Shown one piece after another: positions 54,281-64,000 of a stretch of DNA of 64,000 bases (position 1 is the stretch's first letter; every line of letters starts with the position of its first letter). Origin of the DNA: Euclidia mi (Eukaryota; Arthropoda; Insecta; Lepidoptera; Erebidae). A model generated the notes under the pieces. That model had not been told where the DNA came from, did no database searches, and saw nothing but the letters and a program-made list of their open reading frames with translations. Location of the stretch: assembly GCA_944739405.2 (NCBI GenBank), contig OX123186.2:9570995-9634994 (forward strand). Reading direction: 5' to 3'. Made by a program: the position numbers and the translations under genes.

Positions 54281-55689
54281 TTGTTGGCCGATATGGGTAA
54301 CAAAAACATCACAGCGGAAGAGATGTGGTCCGTTTTTGAGAAATTTTGCATAAAAGAAGCCAAAGCATCAATCGGAACGTCAAAGGGCGGGCTAGGCAAT
54401 AACAAGGACACCACATGGTGGAATGATGATGTAAAGGACTCTTTAAAGAACAAAAAAGAGCGTTTTAAAAGATGGCAAATCTCAAAACTGGAAAGCGACC
54501 GTACTCATTACAAAAACGCTAAAACGATAGCCACACGTAAAGTAGCACAACATAGGGCACAATCAAGGGATAATTTTTACTCAAGGCTTGAAAATGCAAC
54601 AACTGACAAAGAAATTTTCAAACTTGCTAAACAACGCCATATGGCAGGCCTAGATATTACGATTAATAAATACATCAGAGATGAAAAGGGGCACCTACTA
54701 ACCGATAATGACAAAATCAATACTAGATGGTGCCAGTATTACAAACTACTTCTCAATGAAGAATTTCCCAGTCAAACCTTGATGACCGTCCCAGAAATAG
54801 CCGGACCCATCGACAAAATCACCCTAGATGAGGTTATGAAGGCTCTTAGGAAAATGAAAAACCACAGAGCGGTAGGACCAGATAACATACCCGCAGAACT
54901 GTGGAAGCAGATCGGGCCTACTTCTGTAGACTGGCTCACAAAACTATTTAATCTTATCCTCATCTCTAAGAAGATCCCAAAGTCTTGGCGCCGTAGCTAC
55001 CTGGTACCTTTCTACAAAAATAAAGGCGACGTCAGTGACTGTGGTAACTACAGGGCTATCAAACTCACGTCTCACACCCTAAAAATCTGGGAACTGGTGC
55101 TTAATAATCGTTTTAGCCAACTAGAGTCCATATCGGAGAACCAATGTGGATTTATGGAAAATCCACTACAGAAGCTATCCAAACCGTTAGAATCCTCATG
55201 GAAAAACATCGGACCAATAGGGAAGACCTACATCTAGTGTTTATAGACCTCGAAAAAGCCTTCGACAGAATTCCCCGGAATTTAGTGTGGCAAGCGATGG
55301 GGGCACAACTAAATCCAGAACACTATATGGCCTTAGTGCGGGATATGTATGATCGCATCAGCACCCAGGTAAGAAGCTTGGCTGGACTAAGTGAACCATT
55401 CGAAGTAAAGGTTGGAGTTCACCAAGGATCCGCACTTAGTCCACTCTTATTCAACCTATCCATGGACTATCTAACAAGAGACATCCAGGCCCCTCTTCCA
55501 TGGACGATGCTATATGCTGATGATATTGTTCTCGTTGACAAATGCTCAAATAAATTAAATACCAGCCTTCAGCAATGGAAACAAGCACTCGAGAGCAATG
55601 GCCTACGCAAAAGTCGAAGCAAGACTGAATACCTGAAGTGCGGCTTTAGCGACAAATCTTCACTCAACACAGACATCTATATATATTGA
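54281..55689 (+). pseudogene. RTE ORF, linker and reverse transcriptase
   Basis: 54281-55237: DTTWWNDDVKDSL, KMKNHRAVGPDNIPAELW, NYRAIKLTSHTLKIWE, ENQCGFM. A shift near 55155 leads to GKSTTEAIQTVRILMEK, VFIDLEKAFDRIPRNL (catalytic Asp), GVHQGSALSPLLFNL and TMLYADDIVLVD (Asp pair). All RT motifs are present with a single frameshift. The frame ends at 55689. Confidence 0.87.
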
Positions 55690-56281
55690 CGAATACCCAT
55701 TACGTAAAGTCGATCAATTTAAGTGCCTTGGATCATCACTAACTGCAGACGGAGATATAGACACAGATGTAACCCACAGAATCAACGCAGCTTGGCTGAG
55801 ATAGAGAACTTTAACGGGAGTACTCTGTGACAACTGAATGCCAGTACGACTTAAGGGTAAGGTTTACAAAACTGCAGTAAGACCTGCCATGCTTTATGGT
55901 GCCGAATGCTAGCCAGTCAAGAAAAAGCATGAACAAAATCTGCATACAGCAGAGGTAAAGATGCTACGATGGGCAGCGGGAGTGACAAAACTCGATAAAG
56001 TGCGTAATGAGCACATAAGAGGTTCTTTCAAAGTTGCACCCATCACAGAAAAAAATATCGAGAGTCGCATGACATGGTTCGGACATGTGATGAAGAGAGA
56101 CGATAGACACGCTGTAAAGAAAGCTTTAGCTATCCCCGTTAATAGGAAAGGCAGAGGGCGACCCCTAGCCACGTGGTGGACAACCGTCTCCAAAGACATG
56201 GAACGGGCTCAGCTTAGTACGCAGACAACCCAGAACAGAATATCCTGGCACCTAAGAACGAGGAGGGCCGACCCCAAATAA
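55690..56281 (+). pseudogene. RTE ORF, C-terminal domain
   Basis: Short pieces to 55960 (FKCLGSSLTADGDID in a shifted frame, then stops), then a frame with MLRWAAGVTKLDKVRNEHIRG, WFGHVMKRDDRHAVKK, GRGRPLATWW and RRADPK before a TAA. This is the usual RTE C-terminus. Confidence 0.78.
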
Positions 56282-56290
56282 TGGGAGCAG

Positions 56291-56640
56291 GCAAGGAAGA
56301 AGAAGAATATATAAGTGCATACATAAACTCTTTATTCACTACATTCAATTGACACTACTTTCGTCCAGTTTCTGGACGATGCAAGAACAAACACTGACGC
56401 TTAGTCAATGCTTTGAGTAAAGAATATAATTATACTCCTATGGCTATGAATGGCATTACGCATAAAAAATGGCGTATGGATTGAACAATTTTAGAATGAA
56501 ATATATAATTATCAGTAATTTAACTTGTGCGTTTGTGACATTTGTGTTCTATGTTTGTGTAGTGTTTTTTTGTTTATATGTGGGTGTTTAATAACGAGAC
56601 TATTATACAACCTGCTATGCTATTACAAGTGCTAAGTAAG
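56291..56640. other. Non-coding stretch
   Basis: AT-rich spacer, nothing recognised. Confidence 0.4.
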
Positions 56641-57865
56641 CTATTGTTATTATGCCGCAATCGTTCATGTTTAAGCAAATCCTACCTCTCGAGCTTCTGC
56701 TCGTCTAATAAAATGCTCTTTAGCCTTATGCGGAACGTATATGACGTTTTAAGAGTACGAAGAGGAGGCGGCAGATCGTTGCAGCATCGTGTGGCAGCAT
56801 ATCTAAAACTACCTCGAAAAGCAGTCGTCCTATGTCGCGATACAACTAACAGATGTTTAGATGCTCTTGTGCGATGGCAATTGATGTCCCTGGACCAAGA
56901 TGCTTTTTGAACAAATAATCTGGGTGCTCGGACCGCACAATGTCAAATAGTAAGGAAGCTAGGTGAAAACGCCTGCGTGCAGACATTTTGAACAGATTGC
57001 CATCATTCAAGAAAGTAGTGACATGAGTACGGAGTGGAATACCATATCAAAACCGCGCACATGCATTCTGTACCCGCTGGATTAGCCGCCGAGTTCTGCC
57101 TATTATACAAGGACCATACACATTATCAGCATAATTTAGTTTAAATAGGATCAGAGACTCGCAAAACATGATTCTCATGTCTGAACTGAGGTATTGCTGC
57201 ACTCTGTACAACAATTTGAGACGGTAAAAACAGTTTTGTACAGCCTCAAGAATATGCGTCTCAAACTGAAGTTGACCGTCCATTACTAGTCCTAGATTGC
57301 GAGCCTCTGACACCTGCTCTATTGGACAACCATCAATATGTATGAGAGGATTCATCATTCATCCTTAATCTTTTGAATACTTTTCTTAGAGCCCATTATA
57401 ATAAATTTGGACTTTAAGGGTTTAAGTACTAAGCAGTTACTTTTCGCCCGTTTTGATATTCTATCTAAGTCTGCATTAATTTTATTTACAGCAAACCCAC
57501 AGTCCTGAGGGAGGAAGGATAAATATATTTGGAGATCGTCAGCATACAGATGAAATTTGGAGCTGAGTATTTGGTTGGCAACATCAGCACTATACAATAT
57601 AAAAAGGAGAGGGCCAAGGATGGAACCCTGAGGTACACCCCTGGCTACCTGTCACTATCCATTTGGACAAATTAAGATCTATCAGTCAGATAACTATGGA
57701 ACCATTTTACTGTTGCTGAGTAACATCCGTAGTAAAAGAGCTAGGAGAGAAGAAGATAAATGTTAATGGAATCAAATTCCCTCGAAAAATCGAACAGTAC
57801 AAGCACAGTTCCCACTACATACCACCTTCTCCAACACCTTGGATAGGCATGGCAGTAGACTAAAT
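56641..57865 (-). mobile_element. CR1/Jockey-type LINE fragment (RT to C-terminus)
   Basis: Minus strand: SLLPCLSKVLEKVV (about 57861-57815) is followed, after an internal deletion, by VLVLFDFSREFDSI, GVPQGSILGPL (57645-57610), FHLYADDLQIYL, ARNLGLVMDGQLQFETH and RLIQRVQNACARF. The C-terminal part continues in shifted frames to about 56680 (RRRFHLASLLFDIV). It is probably 5'-truncated at the junction with the Dong fragment. Confidence 0.75.
57047..57830 (-). pseudogene. LINE reverse transcriptase, palm to thumb
   Basis: Catalytic blocks FDFSREFDS (first Asp) and LYADDLQIYL (Asp pair) are present, in two to three frames with stops at 57718, 57676 and 57655. The RQVPQG-type motif reads GVPQGSILGPLLFILYSADV. 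The frame change at 57355-57358 splits the thumb. It belongs to the Jockey/CR1 superfamily and differs from the LINEs at 1 and 47906. Confidence 0.75.
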
Positions 57866-58920
57866 TGAGCATCAGAGCGGGCAAATAATTTCAGGTCATC
57901 CAGGTATAACGGGTGAGATATGACCTCACCGCCTCTCTGTAGCCTGTAGCCTAACCTTGAAACTTCCAGTAATGTACTGAGAGGGTTCATCGCTAAGCAA
58001 AACCAAAGAGGACTCAGACTATCGCCCTGAAAAATTCCCCGGTCAATTTCAATACGTTCGCCGTCCTCCTGGCTCTTTCGGCATCCTGGATAGCAAAGAA
58101 TCGTGTGCCATTGCCCCATACATGATTTTAAGAAGTTGCGTAGAGTAGTAATTACTTTATACAACTCTAGCACCCTCAAAATCCACGTATGCTGCACGGA
58201 GTCATACGCTTTCTTATAATCTATCCAACATGCCTCCAGATCCTTTCGGTTACGGTGAACTTGCTACTTTATACAACTCTAGCACCCTCAAAATCCACGT
58301 AAGCTGCACGGAGTCATACGCTTTCTTATAATCTATCCAACATGCCTCCAGGTCCTTTCGGATACGGTGAACTTGCTGGCTAATGGCCATGTCAATGAGT
58401 AGGAGCTCCTTAGTAGCACGAGCCCCCTTCCTACATCCATTCTGAGAGGCTGACATAATTGAATTGTCTTCAACATGCTTAGCTATTTTACCTCTCAGAA
58501 TAGATGTAAGAAGTTTATAGACCGATGGTAAACATGTTATCGGTCTATAATTGCCGGGCTCGCTAGTACTGCCAGTCTTATGGAGCAGGTGGGTAATTCC
58601 AGTCGTCATAAAGACTGGCAGCGACCCAGATTTCACGGCTAATTGGAATTGAGATGCCAAGCGTTCATGCGAATTAAGTAGCCATTTCAGCCAGAAATTG
58701 TGCAGCCCGGCCAATTCTGGAGATTTCCAATTAGATAATGGACGGACTGCTTGTGTAATGTCCTGGATAGAAATGGCCACGCATTCCATTTCGGAAATAT
58801 GTTCGCATGCACGCTCGTTATCTTGCATCCAATCGCCTTCGGTATGACCAATGGGCATCGACCAATGCTACGCCAAAACATGGCTGTGGCGTCCGCATCC
58901 GGCCGCTGCACATTAGTCAC
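57866..58920 (-). pseudogene. Dong/R4-like LINE reverse transcriptase with internal duplication
   Basis: 58920-58250: DATAMFWRSIG, WKSPELAGLHNFWLKWLL, NYRPITCLPSVYKLLTSIL, SQNGCRKGARATKELL, CWIDYKKAYDSV (catalytic Asp). A 112-bp tandem duplication repeats the segment with WIDYKKAYDSVQ...WILRVLELYKV and breaks the frame. 58197-57870: SCMGQWHTILCYPGC, GIFQGDSLSPLWFCLAMNPLS and YLDDLKLFARSD (Asp pair). It keeps the SLSPLWFCLA segment lost from the plus-strand copy. Confidence 0.82.
58153..58376. repeat. 112-bp tandem duplication
   Basis: 58153-58264 is repeated as 58265-58376 with about three to four differences. It is inside the Dong-like RT and destroys its frame. Confidence 0.93.
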
Positions 58921-59159
58921 ACATTGATCTGGTCGTTTCCAGCGCCTGTATACCCACCTCTAGTCCCCCTGGAATGTACTATAAATGACCTATCGGTCCA
59001 CACGTTTTTTAAATCTACGATTTCCGTTTGCCCATGCATAGACTTTCTGTTTTAGGTAGTCAATGCGCTCTGTGACTCGGGCTATATAATCTTGAGGACA
59101 AATATTAGTTCCCAAGATTATATATTAGTTATTATTATTATATTATTTACAGATTACTT

Positions 59160-59690
59160 AGTTACTAAACACTGAAAAGTTTACATTACGAATTGTTACA
59201 ATTGATCATGCAAGGAAAGATCCCGAGCAAGGGAAGTGTAGGCGAGAATAGTGACATGGCTTAAGAAATTGGCAGTAGTTCAGAAAGAGCACTCGATCAA
59301 TGTTAAGGAAGCCTGTATCGAATGTGGTAATCGCTTTAATGATTTCCAAATTTGCGCATGGCACTCATAGAAAGAGATACATGCTGAATTTGCTTATACT
59401 CGTACCTAAATCTGCGTCACACATTGCCCCTATTGCCGAAGCCGGAAATCAGATCAGCGTGTCTGCATCGCGCTATCGAAATTATCTGACCAGTCAGTAT
59501 ATAAAGAGTATTGCTGGGAGTCCGTTGTTACTAAGAAGACTGGCAGTGGCGATGGCCGGACTCAACTCTCGCAAGTCCACACAATTGGATTCATTTACAG
59601 GTAGAGCGGCTGCCGAGGTGGACTGTAATTTTTTGTCTTCCAAAGGAATGAAACGCCAGAGTTGATGGTGAGTTGAATGAATTCAAAGTC
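59160..59690. other. Non-coding stretch
   Basis: The plus frame 59300-59665 has no recognised motif. No repeat was identified. Confidence 0.4.
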
Positions 59691-60222
59691 TTGATCAGGA
59701 TCGGCTTGTTGCTTCGAATTTCTTGAGAGAACTACTGCTGAACTGAACTGAACATGCCTTCTAGTCTTCACTCAACCCCCTAGAGGGTTGGCGGAGGCTG
59801 GTTCAGGGCGTTTTGCCCCTCTCCGGCGGGTTCGTCACCATCCCTTAAACAAAGGACGGGTGGTTGGGGCGGGCTGGGTGCCCTACGGCTAGTGTTGTGG
59901 GTCGTGCGAGGCCACGTCAGTCTTCACGTCACCCGGGCGGTCAGCACGAGCCAGGTGAGACCCCCGGCGAACCAGGAGAGGCCCAGCACCGTGTAGCCAG
60001 CGACACGGGCGACGACTTACGTGCGGCCTAAGCGTTGTTTACGACGTCTGGTGTGTGGTGTCGAAGTGATGGTGCGGAGTTTGGTGTTGGCGTCCTCTGT
60101 TGCGGTGGTCGCCCGCGCGCGCACATGATGTGCGTATCCTGGGTTGATACGCGCAGATGTCGCGCGGATAGGGGCGGTCACCTGCAACAGGGGGAATGGA
60201 GTGTAGTGCGCGTGGGCGACGG

Positions 60223-61617
60223 TTACCCGGGGGCAACCGTTGTTTCGGCAGAGTCGTCAGGGGTAGCGAGGAGGTCTCGCGGCAGCTTCTTCTTGTCCGT
60301 GGGGCGAGCGTGCCAGGGGGCCAGGTCTCGGACGTCGTCCCAGGCTGTGGCGTCGGCCCGCTCAAACATCCCCACGGACAGACGGTGGATGAAGGCGTCC
60401 AGGCTCTCTATACGGGTGTCCCGCTGTATGACGGCGTTACTCACCGTCCGGGGTGCACCCACAATGGTGCGCAACGCAAGCGATTGTTGCGCGCGGAGGC
60501 GGGCCCGGTTGGTCTCGCTTGTGAGCGCGAACCAAGCGGGAGCGGCGTAGGTGAGCCGAGTGCGTACGTAGAGTTTGTACACACTCAGCTTGACACGCAG
60601 CGGGAGGCGTGATGAGAGCACTGGACGTAGTAGCGCTCTCGTAGCGCGGACCTGTGCGACGACTTTGCCGACGTGTGATTTCATCGTGAGGAGGCGGTCT
60701 AGGGTTACCCCCAGGTACTTTGCCGTCCTCGTCCAAGGGATGTCTTCGCCTGGAGTTTGAGTCGTGGTGGATGGGCTATCTGAGAGCTGAATAAAATCGC
60801 CTGTGACTTACCCACGTTCACCGATAGTCGCCATTGCGACAGCCAGCGGGGGAGAAGTTGAAGGGTGCGCTGCATCTTTGACGCGGCGTAGTTAGCGTTC
60901 ATGCTTGTTGTTATGTACGCCGCGTCGTCGGCGTACAAGGCTAGGTCGGTCGGTGCCTTCGGCGACTGGGATGTCGTCGGTGAAGCGTGAGTAGAGCACA
61001 GGCGAGAGACAGGAGCCCTGCGGGACTCCGGCGGCGATGGTGTGAACATCAGACACTTCCTGTTCCACCACCACTCTGTATGTCCTGTTGTGCAGAAACG
61101 ATGAGACCGTTTTTACGATACGACGGGGCGCAGTAGAGGTTGAGAGCTTGTACAGCAGACCGAAATGCCATACTCGGTCAAAAGCTTTCTCCATGTTGAG
61201 ACATACTGCCACGGCGTGCTCGCGTTTGTTACGCGCCGCCGCTATCCGGTGCAGTACCCTCGAAAGTTGCATTGTTGTAGAGTGTTCGGCGCGGAACCCG
61301 AACTGCTCTGGTCTGGGCGTGATGTGCGGTGTGAGGTGCCGCAGCAGGAGTTTTTCGAACACCTTCGAGATGGTGGGCAGCAGCGTGATCGGCCGATAGC
61401 TCTCGGGCTTCAAAATGTTCTTGCCCGGCTTGGCCAACATGATTATTCGGCCCTCCTTCCAGCACGAAGGGAAGACGCCTGTGCGGACGATCCCCGTAAA
61501 CAGGCGCGCCAGCGCTGCCACGCTACGGTGCGGCAGGCGGCGCAGCGCTGTGTTCGGTATCCCATCCGCCCCAGGAGCCTTCCGGGGCTGGCTCTGCCGA
61601 ATGGCACGTTGCACCAT
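60223..61617 (-). pseudogene. Jockey-type ORF2, reverse transcriptase and C-terminus
   Basis: 61617-60892: SQPRKAPGADGIPNTALR, SYRPITLLPTISKVFEKLL, PEQFGFRAEHST, CLNMEKAFDRV (Asn where Asp is usual in front of MEKAFD; the catalytic Asp is the later one in FDRV), GVPQGSCLSPVLY. A shift near 60960 leads to DLALYADDAAYI (Asp pair) and the thumb to 60705. 60684-60223 gives the C-terminal SRLPLRVKLSVYKLYVRTRL, YAAPAWF and RAQQSLALRTIVGAPR, the Jockey signature 'vqnk.lr'-type block. Confidence 0.82.
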
Positions 61618-61716
61618 GCCAGGGGAGAAGTGAATGGGGTCTTCTTCGGGAGCTATCGGCGTAGCGAAGTAGTCTCGAAGGTGTTTACTGTATCTGACTA
61701 TCCGTGTGGGCTGATG

Positions 61717-62391
61717 CTATATGACGACGAGCACCGGCTGGTGGTCCGACAGCAGCTCGTCGTCGAGAACCTCTTGTTGCGTCTGGCAGTGCATCTCGCT
61801 GTTGTGCACGAGTATGTCTAGCACGTCCGGGTTTCGTATGGGGTCGCTCGGGTAGTGGGTGGGAACTTCGGGTCCCGCGACCAAGTAACCGTGCTTTTCG
61901 GCGTCGTTGAGTAGTCGCACACCAGCGGGGTTTGCGGTTGACGAATTCCACGCTGGGTGCTTGCTGTTGAGGTCGCCCGCTATGATGGCTGGGTGAGGGA
62001 CGTCCAACAATGAACGCAGCTCTGCGACGTTCAGTTTAGTAGCGGGCGCCTTGTAGGTGGCGTGTAGATGTAGGTTAGCACCGCCTAGGTGCAATTCTAC
62101 ACCCAGCGTGTAGACGGAGTTGAGGTCCGGCGTAGGTAGTGGCTGGTGTACGACTCTTCGTCTTATCAGCACTGCCAGTCCGCGGTAGTGTCTTCCCTTG
62201 GGCGAGGTTTCGTCCCTCCGATAAACGAGGAAACCTGGGAATCGTGGTTGATCTGCAGGTCCCAGGTGCGTCTCGCTTATCAGCGCCACGTCGATGTTCT
62301 GTTCCTGCAGGAGAGGGCGGAGTAGGGCGACCTTATTCATCAGGCCGCGGGCGTTCCAGTGAATGATTCTCAAGGGCCTACAATTCATCAT
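61717..62391 (-). pseudogene. Jockey-type ORF2, APE endonuclease
   Basis: LRIIHWNARGLMNKVALL, ALISETHLGP (Glu), RGLAVLIRR, HATYKAP, AIIAGDLNSKHPAWNS (Asp-Asn), PDVLDILV and LLSDHQPVLVVI (final Asp-His). All catalytic blocks are intact. The frame stops right after the last block. About 150 residues of the usual EN-RT linker are missing before the RT. Confidence 0.85.
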
Positions 62392-63175
62392 GTAGAACTA
62401 GGTCCGCCAGGCCCTTGAGAATAATGGTGACAATTTTTTGCTTATCGCGCCCTTCGCTGAGCGCAGTGAGTACGCTCTGAAGGACGGCGATCGAGGCCTG
62501 GGCTGTGCCGGAGCTCCTTGTACCCTCGCTCTTGTGCGGGGCCTTGGTCTTTCTACCCCGGGGCGCGGTTGTGCCCTCCGGGGCGACGACTGGGTGAGCT
62601 GTCGGCTGGGATGTCGTTGCGGGAGTCTTCGGAGCCTTCCCGGGGTCGCCCTTAGCCTTCTTAGGCTTAGGCTTCTCTGCGGCCGGTGCGGGTGCAGGTG
62701 TTGGTGCGGGTGTCTCCGTGGCGGGCGCGCCTCTGTTGCCTCGCCTACGGTTCCTCCGCCCTCTCTTTTTCTTCGACGTCGTAGTCGCTCTGCGAGCTGT
62801 GGGGTCGTTCGCTTGCGCCATAAGCGATGACCCCTGCGCTGCCTCTCCTTGGGGCTGAGCGTTGACCGGTGCCGGCCCCTGGTGCGGCTCCCCGGTGACG
62901 GCGACCGACCCCGCCTTCGTGTTGCGCGCCTCTCTCTTGAAGACGGAGCAGTTGATGTGGTTCGCGGGGAGCTCCGCCCCGCAGTTCGCAAAAGTGGCTG
63001 GCTCCTCTCTAGGGCGCGGGCACTCTCTGGCCGTGAGTTCCTCGCCACACCTCACACATGCCAGAGGTCGGTGGCAGTGGTGGCTCGAGTGGCGGAATTT
63101 TTGGCAGCGGTAGCATTGTGCTGGCCGCCGTTTGCCGCGCCACTGTTCTATCTTAATGCCGGGGATACCGAGCAT
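62378..63175 (-). pseudogene. Jockey-type ORF1, zinc-knuckle part
   Basis: Opens MLGIPGIKIEQWRGKRRPAQ, then CYRCQKFRHSSHHC, CVRCGEELTAREC and a third weak Cys/His motif (CGAELPANHINC). Three CCHC-type knuckles are the rule in Jockey gag. A Lys/Arg/Pro/Ala-rich tail follows, ending LKGLADLVLHDEL. It overlaps the ORF2 ATG by about 14 bases, so ORF2 may be expressed by reinitiation. A frameshift near 63200 separates it from the N-terminus. Confidence 0.78.
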
Positions 63176-63217
63176 CTCGGTAATCTCGTAAATCCCCGGC
63201 GTGGTATCCTTGGTGCG

Positions 63218-63976
63218 TCAGATGATGGCGAGAAGGATGCACCCCGGTCGGTCGCGTCGGGCCCGGATGTATTCCGGGTCGTGGCCCAGCGCGCGGAGCT
63301 CCTCTTCAACCTCCTCCGGTGTTGCGTTACTCGGCAGTCCTCTTATTGCCATTTTCAGGTTGCGCTCCGCCGGGAGGGAGTAACAAAACCAGGAGATACG
63401 TTCGGTTTTCTCCAGCTCTGTGAAGTATCTCTGAACGAGGCGGTACTCCTTCTCCTCCCGGGGCGTAAAACGTAGCCCTTTACCGAACGGGCGGGCGTTG
63501 GCGGCTCGTCCCAGCTGATTTTTAATTTCCCGCATGTGATGCGCCCAGTTCGGGAGGTACTCGACGATCACCGGAGGGTAACGCGGCTTCTTGGAGGTCT
63601 GGACGGCGGCAGCAGCGGCGGCGGGCGCGTCAGATGCGTGCGCGGAGGCGTCGGACGCGGTGGCGGTCAGGTCGGGCACGCCAGCAGGCCGGGTGGCGGC
63701 GCGGGCGCTCGCGGACGCGGCGGCGGTCGAGCCGAGCACGGCAGCCGGCCGGGCGGCGGCGGCGCGGGCGTTCGCAGGCGCGGCGAGAAGCGCGGGCGCG
63801 GCGAGGGTCGCGCGGCGTGGCGACGTAGGCGGCGAGCGAGCGACGGCACTATACGCGGTACCCGGTATCAGTACGCGGTACCCGGTAGTAGTAACATTAT
63901 GCACTGTACTTACGGTTTCAATTTCGGCGTCTCGGGGCGAGCGTGCGGCGCGGCGTCGCTTCGGTGTCCTCCTCAC
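63218..63976 (-). pseudogene. Jockey-type ORF1, N-terminal part
   Basis: 252 residues. The first 130 or so are Ala/Pro/Arg-rich low complexity. From about residue 135 there is PPVIVEYLPNWAHHMREIKN, LGRAANARPFGKGLRF, then WFCYSLPAERNLKMAIRGLP and EEVEEELRALGH. The last block is the RNA-binding-like region preceding zinc knuckles in Jockey-type gag proteins. The frame ends at a TGA near 63218, and the sense continues in the frame of the next entry. Confidence 0.75.
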
Positions 63977-64000
63977 TACGCGACGAACACATAGATCGCG

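Larger units (their letters stand above)
47340..56290 (+). mobile_element. RTE LINE split by a CR1-like LINE
   Basis: The RTE ORF starts at 47398 and breaks off at about 47905 after YAPQTGCT. It resumes at about 53783 with KETFWDEFDDLLNS, giving an otherwise continuous endonuclease. The middle (47906-53782) is the LINE listed separately. The RTE ends near 56290 in an AGAAGA tail after ADPK and a stop. The family is related to the RTE at 33394 but distinct. Confidence 0.85.
57866..59110 (-). mobile_element. Dong/R4-like LINE fragment (RT)
   Basis: Second copy of the family at 6811-9104, opposite strand. It covers the region before the RT and RT motifs up to YLDDLKLFARSD, where the CR1-type LINE begins. 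A TTA-type repeat lies at 59128-59146, beyond its 5' end. The zinc finger and endonuclease are missing. Confidence 0.82.
59700..64000 (-). mobile_element. Jockey-type LINE, GC-rich, 5' end at window edge
   Basis: Minus strand: ORF1 (gag-like, with zinc knuckles), ORF2 with APE endonuclease and RT, and a 3' UTR of about 450 bp (59770-60220). GC content rises sharply to well above that of the other elements. The endonuclease and RT lie closer together than usual, showing an internal deletion. The 3' boundary is approximate and the 5' end may be outside. Confidence 0.82.

Noticed and set aside
56578..56910. Plus-strand 110-residue protein
   Set aside because: The minus strand carries the C-terminal part of a LINE over the same bases; the plus frame is its shadow.
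59300..59665. 121-residue open frame
   Set aside because: No recognised motif on either strand; kept only as part of a non-coding stretch.
62438..63475. Several long plus-strand frames in the GC-rich region
   Set aside because: High GC removes stops; the minus strand has the Jockey ORF1 with zinc knuckles.

Overview
This window is eukaryotic and almost certainly comes from a moth or butterfly. It is AT-rich, and I found no complete host gene, rRNA or functional tRNA gene in 64 kb. The pointers to Lepidoptera are a Dong/R4-like LINE with a restriction-type endonuclease next to TAA repeats, RTE and CR1/Jockey-type LINEs of the kinds common in moths, and several tRNA-headed SINEs with the 'gcctaccccttcgggg' tail. 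That assignment rests on recognition, not on a search. The window reads as a nested mobile-element landscape, probably intergenic or one large intron.

Layout: 1-2870, CR1/Jockey-superfamily LINE (+). 3.2-5.7 kb, LINE 3' end and SINE remnants. 6.8-9.1 kb, 5'-truncated Dong/R4-like LINE (+) abutting a TAA repeat. 9.1-17.9 kb, SINEs, a 694-bp tandem duplication, hairpins and non-coding DNA. 17.9-22.2 kb, a decayed Ty1/copia element with 147-bp LTRs and a 5-bp target duplication. 22.7-23.2 kb, two tail-sharing SINEs. 23.5-27.8 kb, a nearly complete two-ORF LINE (-). 28.9-30.4 kb, RTE fragment (-). 30.67-31.2 kb, a Harbinger-like MITE. 32.2-37.7 kb, one LINE split first by a piggyBac-like remnant and then by a complete RTE insertion with a 16-bp target duplication. 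37.7-43.8 kb, mostly non-coding with SINEs. 43.9-45.3 kb, a DD82E (Sailor-type) Tc1/mariner transposase (-). 45.4-56.3 kb, RTE-type LINEs, one split by a 5.9-kb CR1-like LINE. 56.6-59.1 kb, LINE fragments (-). 59.7-64 kb, a GC-rich Jockey-type LINE (-).

How the parts work together: the LINEs supply the endonuclease and reverse transcriptase that the SINEs lack. Six SINEs or SINE fragments end in a 3' module that matches the last codons and 3' end of one LINE family (seen at 3259-3425 and 36664-37740), so that LINE is the probable mobiliser. The SINEs are modular: different heads and an optional ~45-nt core are joined to one tail. Most protein-coding modules carry frameshifts, stops or deletions. 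Three of the frameshifts lie in poly-A runs and could be sequencing artefacts. Several short-loop palindromes lie inside or at the edges of elements and look like template-switch products.
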